NCBI RefSeq assembly: GCF_020921035.1
Contig: NC_063156.1
Span: 29,188,283 to 29,252,282 of the forward strand
DNA length: 64,000 nt
Source: Rhodamnia argentea
Lineage: Eukaryota; Streptophyta; Magnoliopsida; Myrtales; Myrtaceae
Reading direction: 5' to 3'
The position numbers and the translations under genes were made by a program. Of the stretch, positions 32,784-45,651 are shown piece after piece. Below the pieces are notes generated by a model. It searched no databases. It was not told the DNA's origin and saw only the letters and a program-made list of their open reading frames with translations. How positions within the stretch are numbered: the stretch's first letter is position 1; every line of letters begins with the position of its first letter.

Positions 32784-33930
32784 CATAGATAAAGGGTTTG
32801 TATATCACGTTTATCTGCTTCGCAGGACGTATTTTGATTTCGACTAGTAAATAGTTTTTTTCTTTGGGGAAGGTTTTGATTAGCAAAGGGTGATAAGACC
32901 AGTAACTTCTGTAAGAGTCATTCTTCCTCATCCTTTATCTATACATATGTGTACAAAGATTATAAACTTGCATCGTGCTAAGAGAATGAGGCTTGTTAAT
33001 TACTTTTACTAGTTGGCTATTAAAATATAAAGATATGATATAAAACCTCTCCTTTTTTTCGGTTGAAGATTTAAAATCTAATTAAAATGAGCTGTTTTTT
33101 TTATTTTTCTATATTCACTAAATATTGACAAGACACATATCTTGAATATAATGTGGTTTGAAACAAAACAATTGGATTTCAAACTACGTGGGACACAAAT
33201 ATCATAGGATTGATGACCTGCAAACTAGGAAAAGGAATTCCTTCTAATACCATACAACATCCGAGTCCAAAAAAAAAAAAAAAACCGTCGATGCCGTATC
33301 ATGACAGTTGCATATCGTTTTTACAGTTTTCACTGGTTAAATCGGTTACTCGAGATGGCAGGGCACGGCACAATCACCTTGATATCCTTCGTAAGAAAAA
33401 CTCCACGTGCATCAGATGGATCATATGAATTTTTAGCGCCACTACATTTTTTTTTCATTTGATTTATGCTTTTGTGGGGGAGCAAACAAATCAGATTCGA
33501 GTTAGATCATGCAATCGGGCCAAAGCCACAGCTTAAAGGTAAAATGGAGAGCTTCTTCCCAAGATTAATAAAATCTTCATCCTTTAGCATTTATCCCCCT
33601 ATCCGTTATCCTGAAAAGCTAAAGCCTGTTTCGTTACAAACTGTAATTATTCATGGATCGCGTCAATCACGGCCATCACTAACCCTAATCTAACTGTGTC
33701 GCGCTCTCGAGAGAGAGAGAGAGAAAGCGCTTCGTGTAATCCAAGAAATACCAAAATGCTAGCAGCATCCTCCCCAGCATAGAGTTCAGACAAAACTTCC
33801 AACTGAATAAACCACCGGCTCTAATACGGTATCCATCTCTGCCTGCTTCTTAAGTTCACCGTATCGTCCCGTTCCGAGACATCCACTGGGCAGGGACACC
33901 AGAATTCTCCAAATCACGGCCTTCCTAATC
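32784..33930. other. Intergenic, no gene seen
   Basis: AT-rich spacer between the CACTA-invaded unit and the quinolinate synthase gene. It contains a short GA microsatellite (about 33709-33725) and poly-A runs. The last few hundred bases probably include the 3' untranslated region of quinolinate synthase. Open frames here are short and unconvincing. Confidence 0.5.
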
Positions 33931-36900
33931 TCACAATGCAGGCATGCCATTACTGTTAGGATGAAGTATTTGATCGACAAGCTCCTCGGGCAGCTTCTTT
34001 GTAGCCTGTGGATGTAAAGTACTTTGAATCAGCACGTTTGAGACAGCTAAAGCGAAAGGTTGATCAACCCGGACAGGATATTAACCTGGAAATGTCTCAT
34101 GTGCAAAATCGGCTCACATCCAACTTCTGCAATTGCCTTCCCATGAGGTGTTCGTGACTTGAATCGCTCCGCCCTAAAGGCTGAAAGGGCATTCTTATCA
34201 TCCGGCAAGTTGTGGCAAACATTCAAAAGTGAGGTCAGAGAATTCATCTGCACGACAAAAACAAGTCATGCAGGTTCCACAGTCATAAGTCTCGCACAAC
34301 ATCAACTCTGAACCTTTTAAAGCACCAAATAAAACATGCAACTAACTAATTTATCAAGTAACTAACAAAAAATATTAAAGTCAAGTCAAGGTGAGCAGAA
34401 ATTAGTACCCCATGATTCATGTACATAACTAAATTCTGGGTGGCTGAGCCACTAAGCAAATTGATCGTCCAGATCAAACTATGTTCATGTCTAAAAAGCA
34501 TAACTCTAGGCGATGACAGTTCCACTTCTCCCTAGTATGACCAAAATACGGGCCGCACATGATAGTCAAAATAACAGGAAGAATCATCAAAAGCTCAGTG
34601 ACTTGTAAGCATGATATTGGCATGGGCAGGAAAAATCACACATGCGAATTCCCAAGCAACAAAAATGACAACAAAGATAAAGGCTACCCTGATAGAAAGG
34701 TGCATGCAAACAGAACAACTGTCACTTAACTACATATAGCATGTAACATAAATTACCCGCTTACTATCAACCGTTTCCTCAAATCACTGACTTATCACAT
34801 GCAAATTGGCAATCCCTCCCAAAAAGCTCCATTTTGGACACTTCGAACAAACTGAATCATTATTTTCTCGTCAACCTGTAATTCTATCACTGGTCCTATA
34901 TGGACATATGTTGCCGGTAACATCTCAGATCTGCATGAACCTAGTTTTAAATACAATGCACAGCATGCATCAGGCCAACATCCAGCTTGCAATAGCAAAC
35001 CTCAGAGGACTTCATTGTAAAAACTATGACAACTACCATAGAAGCTAAAACGGACCTTCATATAGGGACAAGATGCACAGCCACCATGTATAGAACAGCC
35101 TTCTCCAGTTGCAACTCCAGGAATGACAGGTAACACAACATCACCCATTTTGACTGAACTCATGGGAGGGGATGCATTTGTTGATGTTCCAGTAATTGAT
35201 TCTGAAGATACTGGAAAAACAATCTCCACATTAATCTTTGGTACCCCTGCAGAAGACTCTACAGAAGCTAAGAGATTCCGAACAGCTGCAACAATTGAAG
35301 TCACCATTCCCGATTCTGTTCCCAAGACAAATTGAAGGTGGTCATTGACCTTTCTATCCAAGGCATCTTGAACCCTCTGTTTAATGAAATCCAATATATT
35401 TTGGGTGGAACCAACTACCCCCATTCCTCTTCTCTTTGCTTCCATTGCAAGAGAGAACATTTCCCCAGGGACTTCAAAATGAGCAGTCAGGAAAGCATCA
35501 CAATACATTTCATTTATCTTCTCCACAACTTCATGTCCAAAAAGGTGATGTACAATGCATGTTCCCTCCTGTTAGGGAAAAGAATTGAGATGGCCACACT
35601 TCAAAACACTTGTATATTTATATGTATGTATAGAGACAATGACTGTCGAGATGTATTCATGCAGATACCAACCAAAATCTTCACCATAATAGATATATTC
35701 TCCAGTAAATCAAGTGCTTTCAAAATATTGTTCCCAATAATACCATATAAGTAAATCAACCTTTGATCAGGAGAAAACTCCCAAAAAGTACGCGCCAGTA
35801 CCGAGTGAAATCGCGTACCGCGGGCACCAAAAACATTTATTCACATGAGAAAAAACAGAAACAGATGAAAAGCTTGTGCGACACAGTAAGGCAAGGCAAT
35901 ATCAATTAATATGTAGCCATATTCGTGTATTGGCTGAAATATTGATAGAGTTGGACGAGTTATAAGATTGATAGAGAAGAGGACCTGGTAATAGTGCAGG
36001 CAAGGCAGCAATGACCTGATTGATTGTCTATTGTGTCCTGGGTGGATTTCATGAATTTCCTCATCAGTCATCATAGTCATCTGCTGGAACAACTCCTTAA
36101 TATTTGCACCCATATAAGAATCAGGTCCATACCAAACAGTCAAATCTGGCACTTGAGCAAAAGCCTAGGAGAAAAAGGTCAGAATGAGAAGATGCGGAGT
36201 CCAATGAGGCTAAATGCAGGAAACACTTTTGTGCAACAAACCTGCAGAATAGTTTGAACAACATTTGAGGAAGTACATGTAATTGTAGGCACAAGCTCAT
36301 GGGCATAAGCTTTTGTTTCGAGGGAAGTATTGATGTAGACGACGTGCAAAGATGGTGGAGAATGAGAAGCTTCCTCCAAATAATTTGTGTAAGCAGGAGA
36401 AGAAGCAGCATCTGCTAATGAACAGCTGATACGTTCGTTTGACATCCGGTAAACGCCAACCTGCATATTTGTATGTAAAAAGAAAAATTCATGAATCATC
36501 TGTCAGGTGTCCATGAAAAGGTTAAACATAAGTTCATCCATTTGACTGATTCGGACAGAAAGTTTGCACTTCTAATTTTTAACTTTCTTCCGATAGGCCA
36601 TCCTTAGACCAGCTTGATTGAGTTTACTTCTGCAAAGCTGGCTTGATCAAGTATATTTCTGACATGATATCTATAAATGCAAAACCATTGTTTAAACTTA
36701 GAGTTTACCTCTGCAAAGCCAGCTTGATCGAGTATGGCACGAACATTTTCTGACATGAAATCTACTCCCAGGACAGTTATGAACTGGCATCCAGATTTTG
36801 CCATCTTCACTGCAGAATCTGCCATCACCAAGGAATCAGATATATGGATATGAGGCCACTGCTTCTGTGCAGCTGTTAGGATGCCTTGGACTTCAGGGTC

Positions 36901-38824
36901 CATGTAAAAATGTGCAACAACACCAATTTTCTTCTCCTTAAGCACATTGACAAGTTCTTTCACCTTAAACTCATCAGGAGACAAATATCTCGCCTGCAAT
37001 TAAACTATTAGGAAGCTTAGGTTCTTATTCGCCATGCCAAGTCCACCAGTTTAGACTTTGAGATGGTATAACACAATCTTCATGAAGGTAATAAGTAGAA
37101 CAATAAAAGAATGCATGTGGAACAAACCCACTCTATCCTTGCTTTTACATGTTCCATTCGAAAAACCATATGCATGAGGTTCCCTCCTTGATATACTGAA
37201 CAAGTTCGATGGAGTTGTCCCAAAATCAATGAGTTTACTCCAAAATTCACATCGGAGATAGAATAAGAGGCTCGAGAAAATCTTTCCCTAAGTGCAAGGA
37301 CTTGTTCAGCAAACAACAGTGCCAAGGCATTTCAACATTTTCTTTCAATTTCAACATATGATAGCTAAGAAAAGAAACATGAAAAGAAAACACCCTGTGT
37401 TTCTTATATGCACAACACATATCCCTTATTCAGCTAGGCTTACAGTCTACAATAAACAATCTAAAATTCTAGGCTCAACTCCACAAGCATCAAATGGAAT
37501 CTCTTAGCCATTTTTTCACATAAAAGCTCCCAATAAACATGAAACTGTCCACTAGGCATATTGCTAACCTGAGCTTCAGCATAGCTTCCCTTTGCTTGAA
37601 TACCATCCACATTCACGACCAAAGATGGGAATGGATCGAATGGTGCCTTCCCCTCTCGCTCTGCAATTAAGGCCTTAGTCCTCTTTTGCATGCTAATCAG
37701 CACATTATGCCACGTATTAACACGGGAGCGTTCAGCCCCTGGGATCCCTACATTTAGTGCTGCCAAATCCTCTGTTTTCAACTTCAAAACCTCCTCAGCT
37801 GCAGCCCCATCTAATAACGAGATCAAACACGAACAGAATCCTCTAGTGATCTCTGAATCACTATCAGCCGCAAATCTCATTCTACCATCTGCTTCCAATT
37901 TCACCTCTAACCACACCTGCACAGTTATAATGGTATAACGAAAATGATATAGGGAAAATCAGATCAAAAAAACAGTAACACTTGAAATTTACAATGAAGC
38001 AAAATCTGGTCATCCCGCTCAATACTTTTGAGCTTAATAACAGAAAACCTCCAAAAAAAAGACCCTTTTTTTTAGTCATCCTCCGACTTCCATAATCCAA
38101 CTTTTTACAATGTTACAGACCACCCAGTTAAACTCTGCAGTATTACTATATGAAAAGTCGCAAAAATCCTATCTTCATTTCAAATTTGACAACAAATTGA
38201 CATGCCACCTTGCGGTTGATATACTGCAGATGAATTTCCAATGAAACATGACAATCAGCAAAAATTGATTCGATAGATTGATCACGCAGTCAGGTAGACA
38301 ACAGAAAAATGAGTCCTGCTGCATAATCTCTCGGTGACAAGTTCGAGAAGGCATCCTGGCAGAAATAGCACGTTAAGGCAAAAACTAATGAACCAAACCT
38401 GAGCGGTACAGCCCATGACTCGGTTGGAGTCGGTTCGGGCCGAGTCGGGAAGCTTCGGAAGGTGGCTGGCATAGTGCAACAACCGCTTTACTCTATCAAT
38501 CGGCTCCGACAGAGACCGAAACTCGGAGACCAGAGACTGGAGCTTGCAGGGCACGAGATCGTCGGTCTGCGAGGGAGAGAAGGCGACGGCGGAGCAGGAG
38601 AAAGAGGAAGCAGGGGTCTTGTCCGAGTCGGGATTCAGCGACCGAATGCACCGGAGCGATCTGGAGACGAGCTGCCTCTTGATTTTGCGGGGCCCGAGGA
38701 AGAAGCCGTTCAGGGGGAGGAGGATTTTGGTGTTAGGGCTCGGGCCAGGGTGGGGAGAGAACGACAAGCAGGAGGAGGAAGGTGAGGAAGCCATTCTCGT
38801 GGCCATGGTTGCAGCAGACTCCAT
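33931..38824 (-). CDS. QS: Quinolinate synthase, chloroplastic (SufE-NadA fusion)
   Basis: Quinolinate synthase condenses iminoaspartate with dihydroxyacetone phosphate in plastid NAD synthesis. Eight exons by GT/AG and protein match: 38824-38399, 37916-37569, 36993-36709, 36460-36242, 36164-35985, 35568-35056, 34247-34086, 34005-33931. All junctions are phase 0 and the total is 735 codons, close to the Arabidopsis length (about 716). The serine-rich N-terminus fits a transit peptide. A SufE-like domain follows (about 88-255) with the conserved cysteine in M-G-C-T-A-Q-V-W (C139). The NadA domain fills the rest, with candidate iron-sulfur cysteines in I-S-C-S-L-A, I-T-C-T-S-S-N and G-C-A-S-C-P-Y-M. 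The ATG at 38824 was chosen; another in-frame ATG is at 38806. No damage is seen. Confidence 0.93.
36618..36680 (-). repeat. Duplicated end of quinolinate synthase exon 3 inside intron 3
   Basis: GAGTTTACTTCTGCAAAGCT and the following TGATCAAGTAT, TTTCTGACATGA at 36622-36670 repeat, with a few changes, the exon-3 end and donor site at 36701-36765. The extra copy lies downstream in the transcript, within the intron, and carries a GTAAAC donor-like context. It is a possible decoy splice donor. Confidence 0.7.
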
Positions 38825-38898
38825 TTGCAGAGGCGGAGAGAGATGTGGATGATGGAGAGAAAGAGAAGAAAAAGCGCAGCCTTTGTTTAAGGGAGAGG

Positions 38899-38924
38899 CC
38901 GAGAGAGAGAAAGAGAGAGAGAGG
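38899..38924 (-). promoter_or_regulatory. CT-rich tract in the quinolinate synthase leader
   Basis: On the sense (minus) strand this is a (CT)n-type pyrimidine tract about 75-100 bases before the ATG, typical of plant core promoters and leaders (Y-patch-like). Confidence 0.5.
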
Positions 38925-39204
38925 TGCAAGTTTAGCCCACCAGCCACGCAACGAAAGTACGCGCGAAACAACTCAGAGAAATCCTATGATTTTTCTATTA
39001 TTTTAGACAAAGACTAAGAAACATAGCTCACAAAAAAAAAAAAACTCATTTCAATTAACATTCAACCCAAAAACAAAAACTTATTCCAATAAACGGATTT
39101 TTTTGGCTACTTATTTAGTATCTGCAAGGTGCTCTTAGACGAGATTCATGATTTAAGATCTAATAAACCCAAAGAAATGTTAGTGATTAGTGAGATTTGA
39201 ACCC

Positions 39205-39667
39205 GATTATAGATGTTGATTTTACCGTTTCACGGCTTATGTAGGCTTCATTATCTATCTCCTCTAAATGCATGCGCTTTTTTTACGGTTTGTTATCATA
39301 GGACGAGACCAATCACAATAATCATACAATCGCCACTTCTTTTAAAACCACACACATCTTAATCAATCCCCATCCATGATCACGAGAAATCAAAAGTCTT
39401 AATCGATTCTCATCGGTCATCACGAGAAACTGTAGATACGGATTATAAAATGTTGATTTTTGTCGATTCACAGCTTGTGTAGGCTCCCTTCTCTATCGCC
39501 TCTCAATGCATGTGCTCTTTTTTACGGCTTGCTTTCATAGGACGAGGCCGATCACGATAATCATACAGCTGCTTCTTTTAAAACCACACGCATCTAAATC
39601 AATCCCCATCCGTAATCACAAAAAATAAAAAGTCTTAGTAAATCCTCATTGGTCTTTACGAGAAATT
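39205..39667. repeat. Two-copy tandem repeat, about 230-bp unit
   Basis: Copy 1 (about 39205-39432) and copy 2 (about 39440-39667) share TCATAGGACGAG, CACGATAATCATACA (with small changes), TTCTTTTAAAACCACAC and AATCAATCCCCATCC in the same order. No coding potential. The surrounding 38.97-40.66 kb is otherwise AT-rich intergenic sequence with nothing else recognised. Confidence 0.8.
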
Positions 39668-40230
39668 AAAAATGACAAAAGCAAGTCAACCTTAACATTG
39701 TTGCATCGAACTAAATTTCATTTTATGAGTTATTGAGAATACAACGGAGGTTCTCATCTTTTTAATAGGATCCCTCCACATAAATTAGTTGTAGTTATAG
39801 ATTATCTTTACACATTGCAATTATATACATTTTAGCATTTATAACATTATATATGTGAATTTTTCACCTCATCTAAATATCATTTTAATACTCGCTTCGA
39901 TCATGGTTTCAATCTAAGTTTTGTCCATGTATTACAGGTTTAGTTTAAATTCATGCTACTAGTAATGTTCTATATGAAGGAAAAAATACTCAATCTTACT
40001 TCTTGTTTCATCCCTTCTTTTATTTTTTTTCCAAGGAATGGAATCATTCATCTAGTTTAGCGCACATTATAACTTTGTGAAATTGTAGCCTTTTTTCCTG
40101 TATTAATATGTGAACCACAATGTCCTATGTTATTTTTTTTTTTTGGTAAGGTAAGTGTGAACACAATGTCCTATGTTCGTCCTGGCAAATGTGAAAAATG
40201 AATTGTTTTTCATATTTAGTTTAGGCATAA

Positions 40231-40243
40231 CATATATGTATAT

Positions 40244-40277
<34 letters not shown>

Positions 40278-40278
40278 G
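40231..40278. repeat. TA and TG microsatellite
   Basis: An (AT)n run passes directly into a (GT)n run, a compound dinucleotide microsatellite. Confidence 0.9.
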
Positions 40279-40459
40279 ATTCTAGATTAATGGGCAAATT
40301 ATTTGGTGGGTCAGGCCAATATTAACTTATGGTTAATTGATTTTTGGGGTCTGCAAAGTAGAAAGATCTAGCGAATCCAGAATGTTGACGCTTTATGCTT
40401 TTCAAATTTCAGTGACTAGGAATGAAGGTCAATGAGCCAATAGCGGTCACAAAAATCTT

Positions 40460-40462
<3 letters not shown>

Positions 40463-40493
<31 letters not shown>
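40463..40493. repeat. CT microsatellite
   Basis: An uninterrupted run of about 15 CT units in intergenic DNA. Confidence 0.9.
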
Positions 40494-40497
<4 letters not shown>

Positions 40498-40666
40498 CGT
40501 GCACAACCAAATTTTTCGTTCAAAAAGGTGAATTGCCTTGTTTTTTTATTGGCTGCTGGAGATGGAACATGTCTAAATACGAAGACAAGTTTTAGCGTCT
40601 TGCTTTTGGCATCTTGGTCGGATCGTGCCCAAGTTGGCATTGGCAACCGTGTACAATATACATTTA

Positions 40667-41087
40667 GGCTACGTTTGTTTCACGAAAAAAAAAAATGAAT
40701 TTTTTTTTTCCAATTTCTAATGTTTGGAGGGCGGAAAATATAAGGTCAGAGAAAATGTTTTCCGGTCAATGAAAAAGTTCTTTCTAAACCCGTGGAAAAT
40801 GATTTCCATATGTGAAAGGAAGGAAATCATTTTCCAATTTCTTCATATCAAACTCGTGCCCTCTCCCCTCACTTCGTCTCATCCATTTCCCTCTTCACCG
40901 CAATCTCTCAATGGAAAATGATTTCCATATGTGCAAAAATTATTGTCATGCCAAACGGTAGAAATCGTTTTTCAAAGCATTTTCAGACTTTAGCCAAATG
41001 ACATAAAATTTTGTCATTTTCTTGGAAAATGGCTTTCTAGAAAATATTTTCCAAAAATGCTATATTTTTCACGAAACAAACGGAGCC
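40667..41087. mobile_element. Tourist/Harbinger-type MITE, 421 bp
   Basis: It starts GGCTACGTTTGTTTCACG and ends (reverse strand) GGCTCCGTTTGTTTCGTG, flanked by TTA on both sides (40664-40666 and 41088-41090). The interior is full of GGAAAATGATTTCC-like short palindromes. The 3-bp TTA duplication and GGC...GCC ends are characteristic of PIF/Harbinger MITEs. It has no coding capacity; the open frame at 40724-40921 is inside it and is not a gene. Confidence 0.85.
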
Positions 41088-41090
41088 TTA

Positions 41091-42263
41091 TCAATATAAG
41101 AGAAGAGAAAGATTTGGCCTATAATGATTGTAGCGTGTTGTTCTAACAAAAAGAAGAAAATCGTAGCTTGTCGGCATATCAATTATATTAAGTTGGCTAA
41201 TAACCCATTTCCATCCATGGCAAGATAAAAAAGCATCACGTGCAAGAAAAGTGATAAATAATTAAATATTAAATCACGCATTTATCGAACTCTTTAAATT
41301 TTTTAAATAGTTGTCGGTGATTCTATAAAATCTCATAAAAAAATATGTAAAGTAAGAGATATGGAGTGAAGGGAGTCTGATTTGATCTTGATTAAAAAAA
41401 ATCATTTTATAAGGACCCCATTAATATTTGATCATGAACTTGTAATTTGTCCAACCCAAGCTTGAATTTGAATAATTATTCCTTATCAAGTTTCGCTTCC
41501 GTCTTGGTTGTGGAAATTCGAAATCAACGCGCGGAATCGACATTCTAAGAGTAAACTTCAACGTGGAAACATGACGAGTCGCTTGAATTTATATCCTCGC
41601 ACGAATTTGCCAAAATTAGAGATGAAATGACTCACTTCGAGTACTAAATTCGATTGGAAAAATTGCAAATTCAAGGATTTTCCCTAAAGCATCGCGCGAA
41701 TTTAGGGACAAAGCAAAGCACATTTCTTAGGTGAAAATTATGATGCGGAGGAAGTTTATGGCCGATATAGCTAGTAAACAATAACGAAAGAGGTGCCTAT
41801 TAAAGGATGTGTTGGTGTTATGATGGAACGTGAATTGTGGATTTTAATTTGTGATGTTGGTGTTTCTAAGCGTCAAAATCGCGGATGCGGCGCGGAGGAT
41901 AAGCCATCATCCTCGACGAGATCGAAAATTCAACTCCCTATCTTGTTCTCCATCTAGACAGCGAAACATAGGAACAACGAAAACGACAGTGACATTTTCA
42001 CATGGAATTCACATGAAATGAGTCCATTTTTTTCTCTCTTAAGTCAATGTTATTCGACATTGTAATTGTCAAACGGGATAAGTCCTCGTCTAAGCCACAG
42101 GGACATTTCTTAATCGCATCAACAGAATCGTTTTCTGAGATAACCATCTATTTAGATTTACAGACAACCGATGCTCGTAGCACCGTCTTACCTTCCTCAT
42201 GATGTCAGACTCAACTCACACATGAAGAAACCAGAGGATACATGAGTTATGCAGCAAGTAAGT
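41091..42263. other. Intergenic, no gene seen
   Basis: AT-rich spacer with no credible open frame, repeat array or RNA gene that I can recognise. Confidence 0.5.
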
Positions 42264-42386
42264 GACCTTATCTTAAGAGTTCATATGTCGAGTGTGAATC
42301 AAATTGAAGTTGTCGAATTTAAGTGAGAGGCAAAAGCCCAAACCCTGTCGTATGATTCAATTGTGGCAAACTCTTAAGATAAGGTC
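42264..42386. other. Perfect 18-bp inverted repeat with 87-bp loop
   Basis: GACCTTATCTTAAGAGTT (42264-42281) and its exact reverse complement AACTCTTAAGATAAGGTC (42369-42386) could pair as a hairpin. Each arm itself contains the palindrome CTTAAG. It may be an RNA hairpin, a small inverted-repeat element or coincidence; nothing else supports a function. Confidence 0.6.
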
Positions 42387-42599
42387 TGTGGGCGAAGATC
42401 TATGGGCGAAGATCTGGGAACTGAATTCCCATTCGCAAATCTGCATCTTAATGTGGAATGCGTGTAAGAATGCATCGCCCACGCGAAAAAGTTTGTTCAA
42501 GAGAAATGCCTTACCTATCTCTTCGGCTAGAGATATAAAAAAAAAAAACAAAGAAAAGAATAATAATGATGATAATAATAATAATCCAAAAATATTAAA

Positions 42600-42820
42600 A
42601 ATTATCCTCGTTAGCACTGATTACCCCATAGGATGACCGATATCCACGTCAGCAATTTCTTATCTAAATTAGCCGAATAGATTTAATTGGTAAAACTTAA
42701 AAAGGTTTGGAACTCAATTAACAAAATTTCTAACAAAAAAATAAGAAAAATCAAAAGATGTAAGATTGAATTGGTAAAAATACAATAGTTTTAAGTCTTT
42801 TTGGACAATTTTCTCACCAG
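42600..42820. mobile_element. Right arm of a Mutator-like family element
   Basis: The order of phrases (CCACGTCAGCAATTTCTTATC, then AAATTAGCCGAATAGA, then AACTCAATTAACAAAATT and TTTTAAGTCTTTTTGGACAA) matches the right arms at 3280-3440 and 4490-4617. The left arm was not found, so the copy is truncated. Confidence 0.5.
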
Positions 42821-42897
42821 AATCTTATGAGATGAACCCAAAGGCCAAAGCCAGTCAATCAAGTTAAAAAGCGAGCAGACCAACCTGAAAGCGTCGA

Positions 42898-43065
42898 TTC
42901 CACCGAAAAGAGGCTCCATTAAGCTCAACATCGACGGCTTTCTGGTTAAGGGATCTTCCGAGGGAGCGGTAGCAGGCATATGTCGCGATTTTGCAGGGAA
43001 CCTTGTCGAAAAAACACGATAACTTCGTCTGCAATTCGTGTCGAAACGCTAGCGCTTCTGGAGTC
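42898..43065 (+). pseudogene. RNase H-like domain fragment (RVT_3 type)
   Basis: The translation reads P-P-K-R-G-S-I-K-L-N-I-D-G-F then A-G-I-C-R-D-F-A-G-N-L-V, the start of the RNase H-like domain common in plant non-LTR-derived proteins, including the aspartate of N-I-D-G. A stop follows near 43018, and in another frame S-A-I-R-V-E-T-L-A-L-L-E-S continues the domain. It is a short broken remnant, probably of a LINE-type element or an RNase H-like host gene. Confidence 0.55.
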
Positions 43066-43761
43066 CCCCGAGTTTCTGCAACCAGGAACTCGTCTGAAGC
43101 TAATTAGTTGAAACCGAGCTTATCACTTTTCAAGTACATCTCAGGCCCAGATCAACCTCCGTCGGACATTTGGGCTCTGATTGTCGAATGTCAGAGCCTT
43201 TCGGCCTGGTCCAGTCATGATCAGGAGGCGGCCCACTGCCTTCGCTAATCGAACTAGTGGGCCGACTAGGTAATCTCGGCCCAACATCCATTGTACTTGT
43301 GTAAACTCCTGTTAGACTCTTAGGTCATGCCAATCGCGGAGAACGCTTAGGCTAACAGCACCAATTTCAGTGGCTTTGATTCCTGAAGTCCGTGGCCTTC
43401 AATCGATCACCAACCGCTTTCAAACATTTGAATTCACAGTAAGCTGTTGAAACTGTAAACAATCAAGAAGTGGGTCCTCTCTCGATAATTCGATCCTTAA
43501 TTACATTTTATTCTCGCCTCGAGTCGCTGTTTAGTGCAGATCGTAATGTTCACCAGCAAAATCCAGCTTCATGGGACAAACGTTAGTTGCACTAAAAAGT
43601 ACTAAACTGTAGAGATGGGGTTCGAGTGGGTCCTACTCATATTTTGAGCCCATATTTTTTCATTGATAATTCGAGTTTGAGCCATGAATAGCTAGTGTTA
43701 TATGTACTTTTTCTTCACTTGTAATTGAGTGATGTAACAGAGGTGTGAGGTACTAATTATA

Positions 43762-44412
43762 GTGAAATTCTCTACTGAATATAACCCTAGTTTAAGGTTG
43801 AACCAATATAAAACTTGTGTTGATTTCTTTTCTTTCTTTCTTTTTCGTTTTAAGCTTTACTTCGTTTGTAATTTGTGCGCCGGCCGAACGAATCCTAACA
43901 TAAACTATGTTGTGTGTGACAATACATCCGCTTTCGGCTCAAGGAAAAGGCAACCACCGTGCATTTATTCATCTATCTTCTCTTCTCTTGTCTTCTATAT
44001 GAGTATATATGGAGAACTCAGTTGCGCCTCCTTTCCACGACATGACCGTCGATGGCGGAAGTTTCTTGTCAAAGACCGAGGAATGAAGGTCGGTCCGGCG
44101 AAGAAGATGCAGAGGAGGAGAAGGAACTCAAGAGGACGGGGAGGCGGCCCAAGTTTAGAAGGTTCACGTGCAAGCGTCGACCGAAGGGGGAAGACCCCGG
44201 GACTGGCGAGGTTCTTGAGGAAGAAGATGAGCTTGTTGTCCAGCGCGAGACTCTCGTCGCGAAGAACATGGGGGAGCCTGAAGAAGAGTCGGGCTCATAC
44301 GAATGATCTCTTTGCCGCGAATTTTATGTCCATGAACTTGGGATTGGCCCCCGATTCAATTGCAAGTAAATTATACACATCCAGGAATTTAGATGTTCGG
44401 TTGTCTACTTAA
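43762..44412 (+). other. Unassigned 216-codon open frame
   Basis: An open frame of 216 codons, overlapped by an 84-codon frame (44052-44306) rich in E, K and R. The part from 44040 to 44310 is GC-rich compared with its AT-rich surroundings. I recognise no domain in either frame. It may be a coding remnant or chance. The neighbouring 43066-43761 and 44413-44654 show no supported feature. Confidence 0.15.
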
Positions 44413-44654
44413 CCGTACGGCACGTCGTCTGGTCAAGCGCTCTCCGTCGCACGGCACGACTTGATTTTTCTTTCTAGCCTTAACCTCAAACAGCACATTT
44501 TCATCGTTTCGGTCCTCGAGGGGTAGTACTCTTTTTTTTTTCCCCCATTCAAGTAGGATCGGAGTCGCATTACATGAAGATCCACTCAATTTTAGTTTGC
44601 GCTATCTAACATACAGCATTCAAAAGCAATCTCCCAACCTGACTAAACTGATAA

Positions 44655-45240
44655 ATATAGGAAAAAGCAAAAAAAAAATCCTAAATATATTACATTGGTG
44701 CTAATTTAATTCGAAAATATTTGTGTCAATTGAGTCCATTCAGCTAATTTTGATCGGAAATAGTTGACGTGGATGCTGGCCGTCCTAGGTGGCGTGCGGA
44801 CGTGAATATATTTTAATAAAAATTTTCAAAAAATTAAATTTTAATTATTTTTTTTTCCTCTCTTTCATTTTGCTGGCAAGGGTCGGCGGCCGCTGGTGAG
44901 GGCCGCCTTCCCCAAAAACAGTGGGGCTGCGAAGGTCCTAAGCGAGGGCCTTTGAGGCGTCGCTTGGGGTGGGCAAGGTCGCAAAGGCCGTGGGAGAGGC
45001 CATCGCCGGCTCGCCCAGATTTTGCGATGGCCTTTTCGACTGAGCCCTCACTCAAATCTGGCCAAGGCCATCCAGGGTTTTTCAGCCCTTGCCTGTAAAA
45101 TAAAAATAAAAATAATAATTAGAAATTCAATTTTTTTAAAAAAAATTATTAAAAATATCCACGTCAGTATCGATACGCCGTGTAGTAGCACGGATGGCGT
45201 GCTCGGGAGCCATTTCCGGTCAAAATTTTAAAGTTGGAGA
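44655..45240. mobile_element. Mutator-like family element with GC-rich core
   Basis: The left arm (AAAAATCCTAAATATATTAC, TCGGAAATAGTTGACGTGG, TGGCCGTCCTAGGTGGC) and a right arm beginning CCACGTCAGTATCGATA are inverted versions of each other. Between them is a GC-rich core (44875-45085) with GCAAGGTCGC and GGCCATCGCCGG wording like that of the element at 3851. The outer right end is lost near 45235. The open frames at 44834-45055 are core artefacts. 45241-45651 shows nothing else. Confidence 0.6.
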
Positions 45241-45651
45241 TCCAATCACTCACTGACCCAAGACCAAATGACAGATAATCTTTCTCGCGCTGATTATGGT
45301 CGCTGTGCCACGTCTGTCCGATGGTGCAAATGCAGTCGGCATTGGCAAAGTTATTCTCGGTGCGGCCCAAGATGGCAAGAACGGGTGTTCTTTATGGACC
45401 ATTAACAGAAGAGCGCATGTCGTTCATAAAAGAGAAGAAACTGAATAAGAAATTAGAAAACTGAATGGAAGTGACCGACCGAACTTGCTAGAATTACGAA
45501 ACGGCAGGCGGTGCTTGGCTTCGGCTGTTCAGGAACTTCTCTGGTCTTCCTCTTCGCAAGCAGAGGACCCATCATCCACCCACTTGCTTTCTCGATCAGC
45601 TTCCTCTTGTCAAACATCAAGAAGACATATTTCCAATTCTGACATGCAGGC

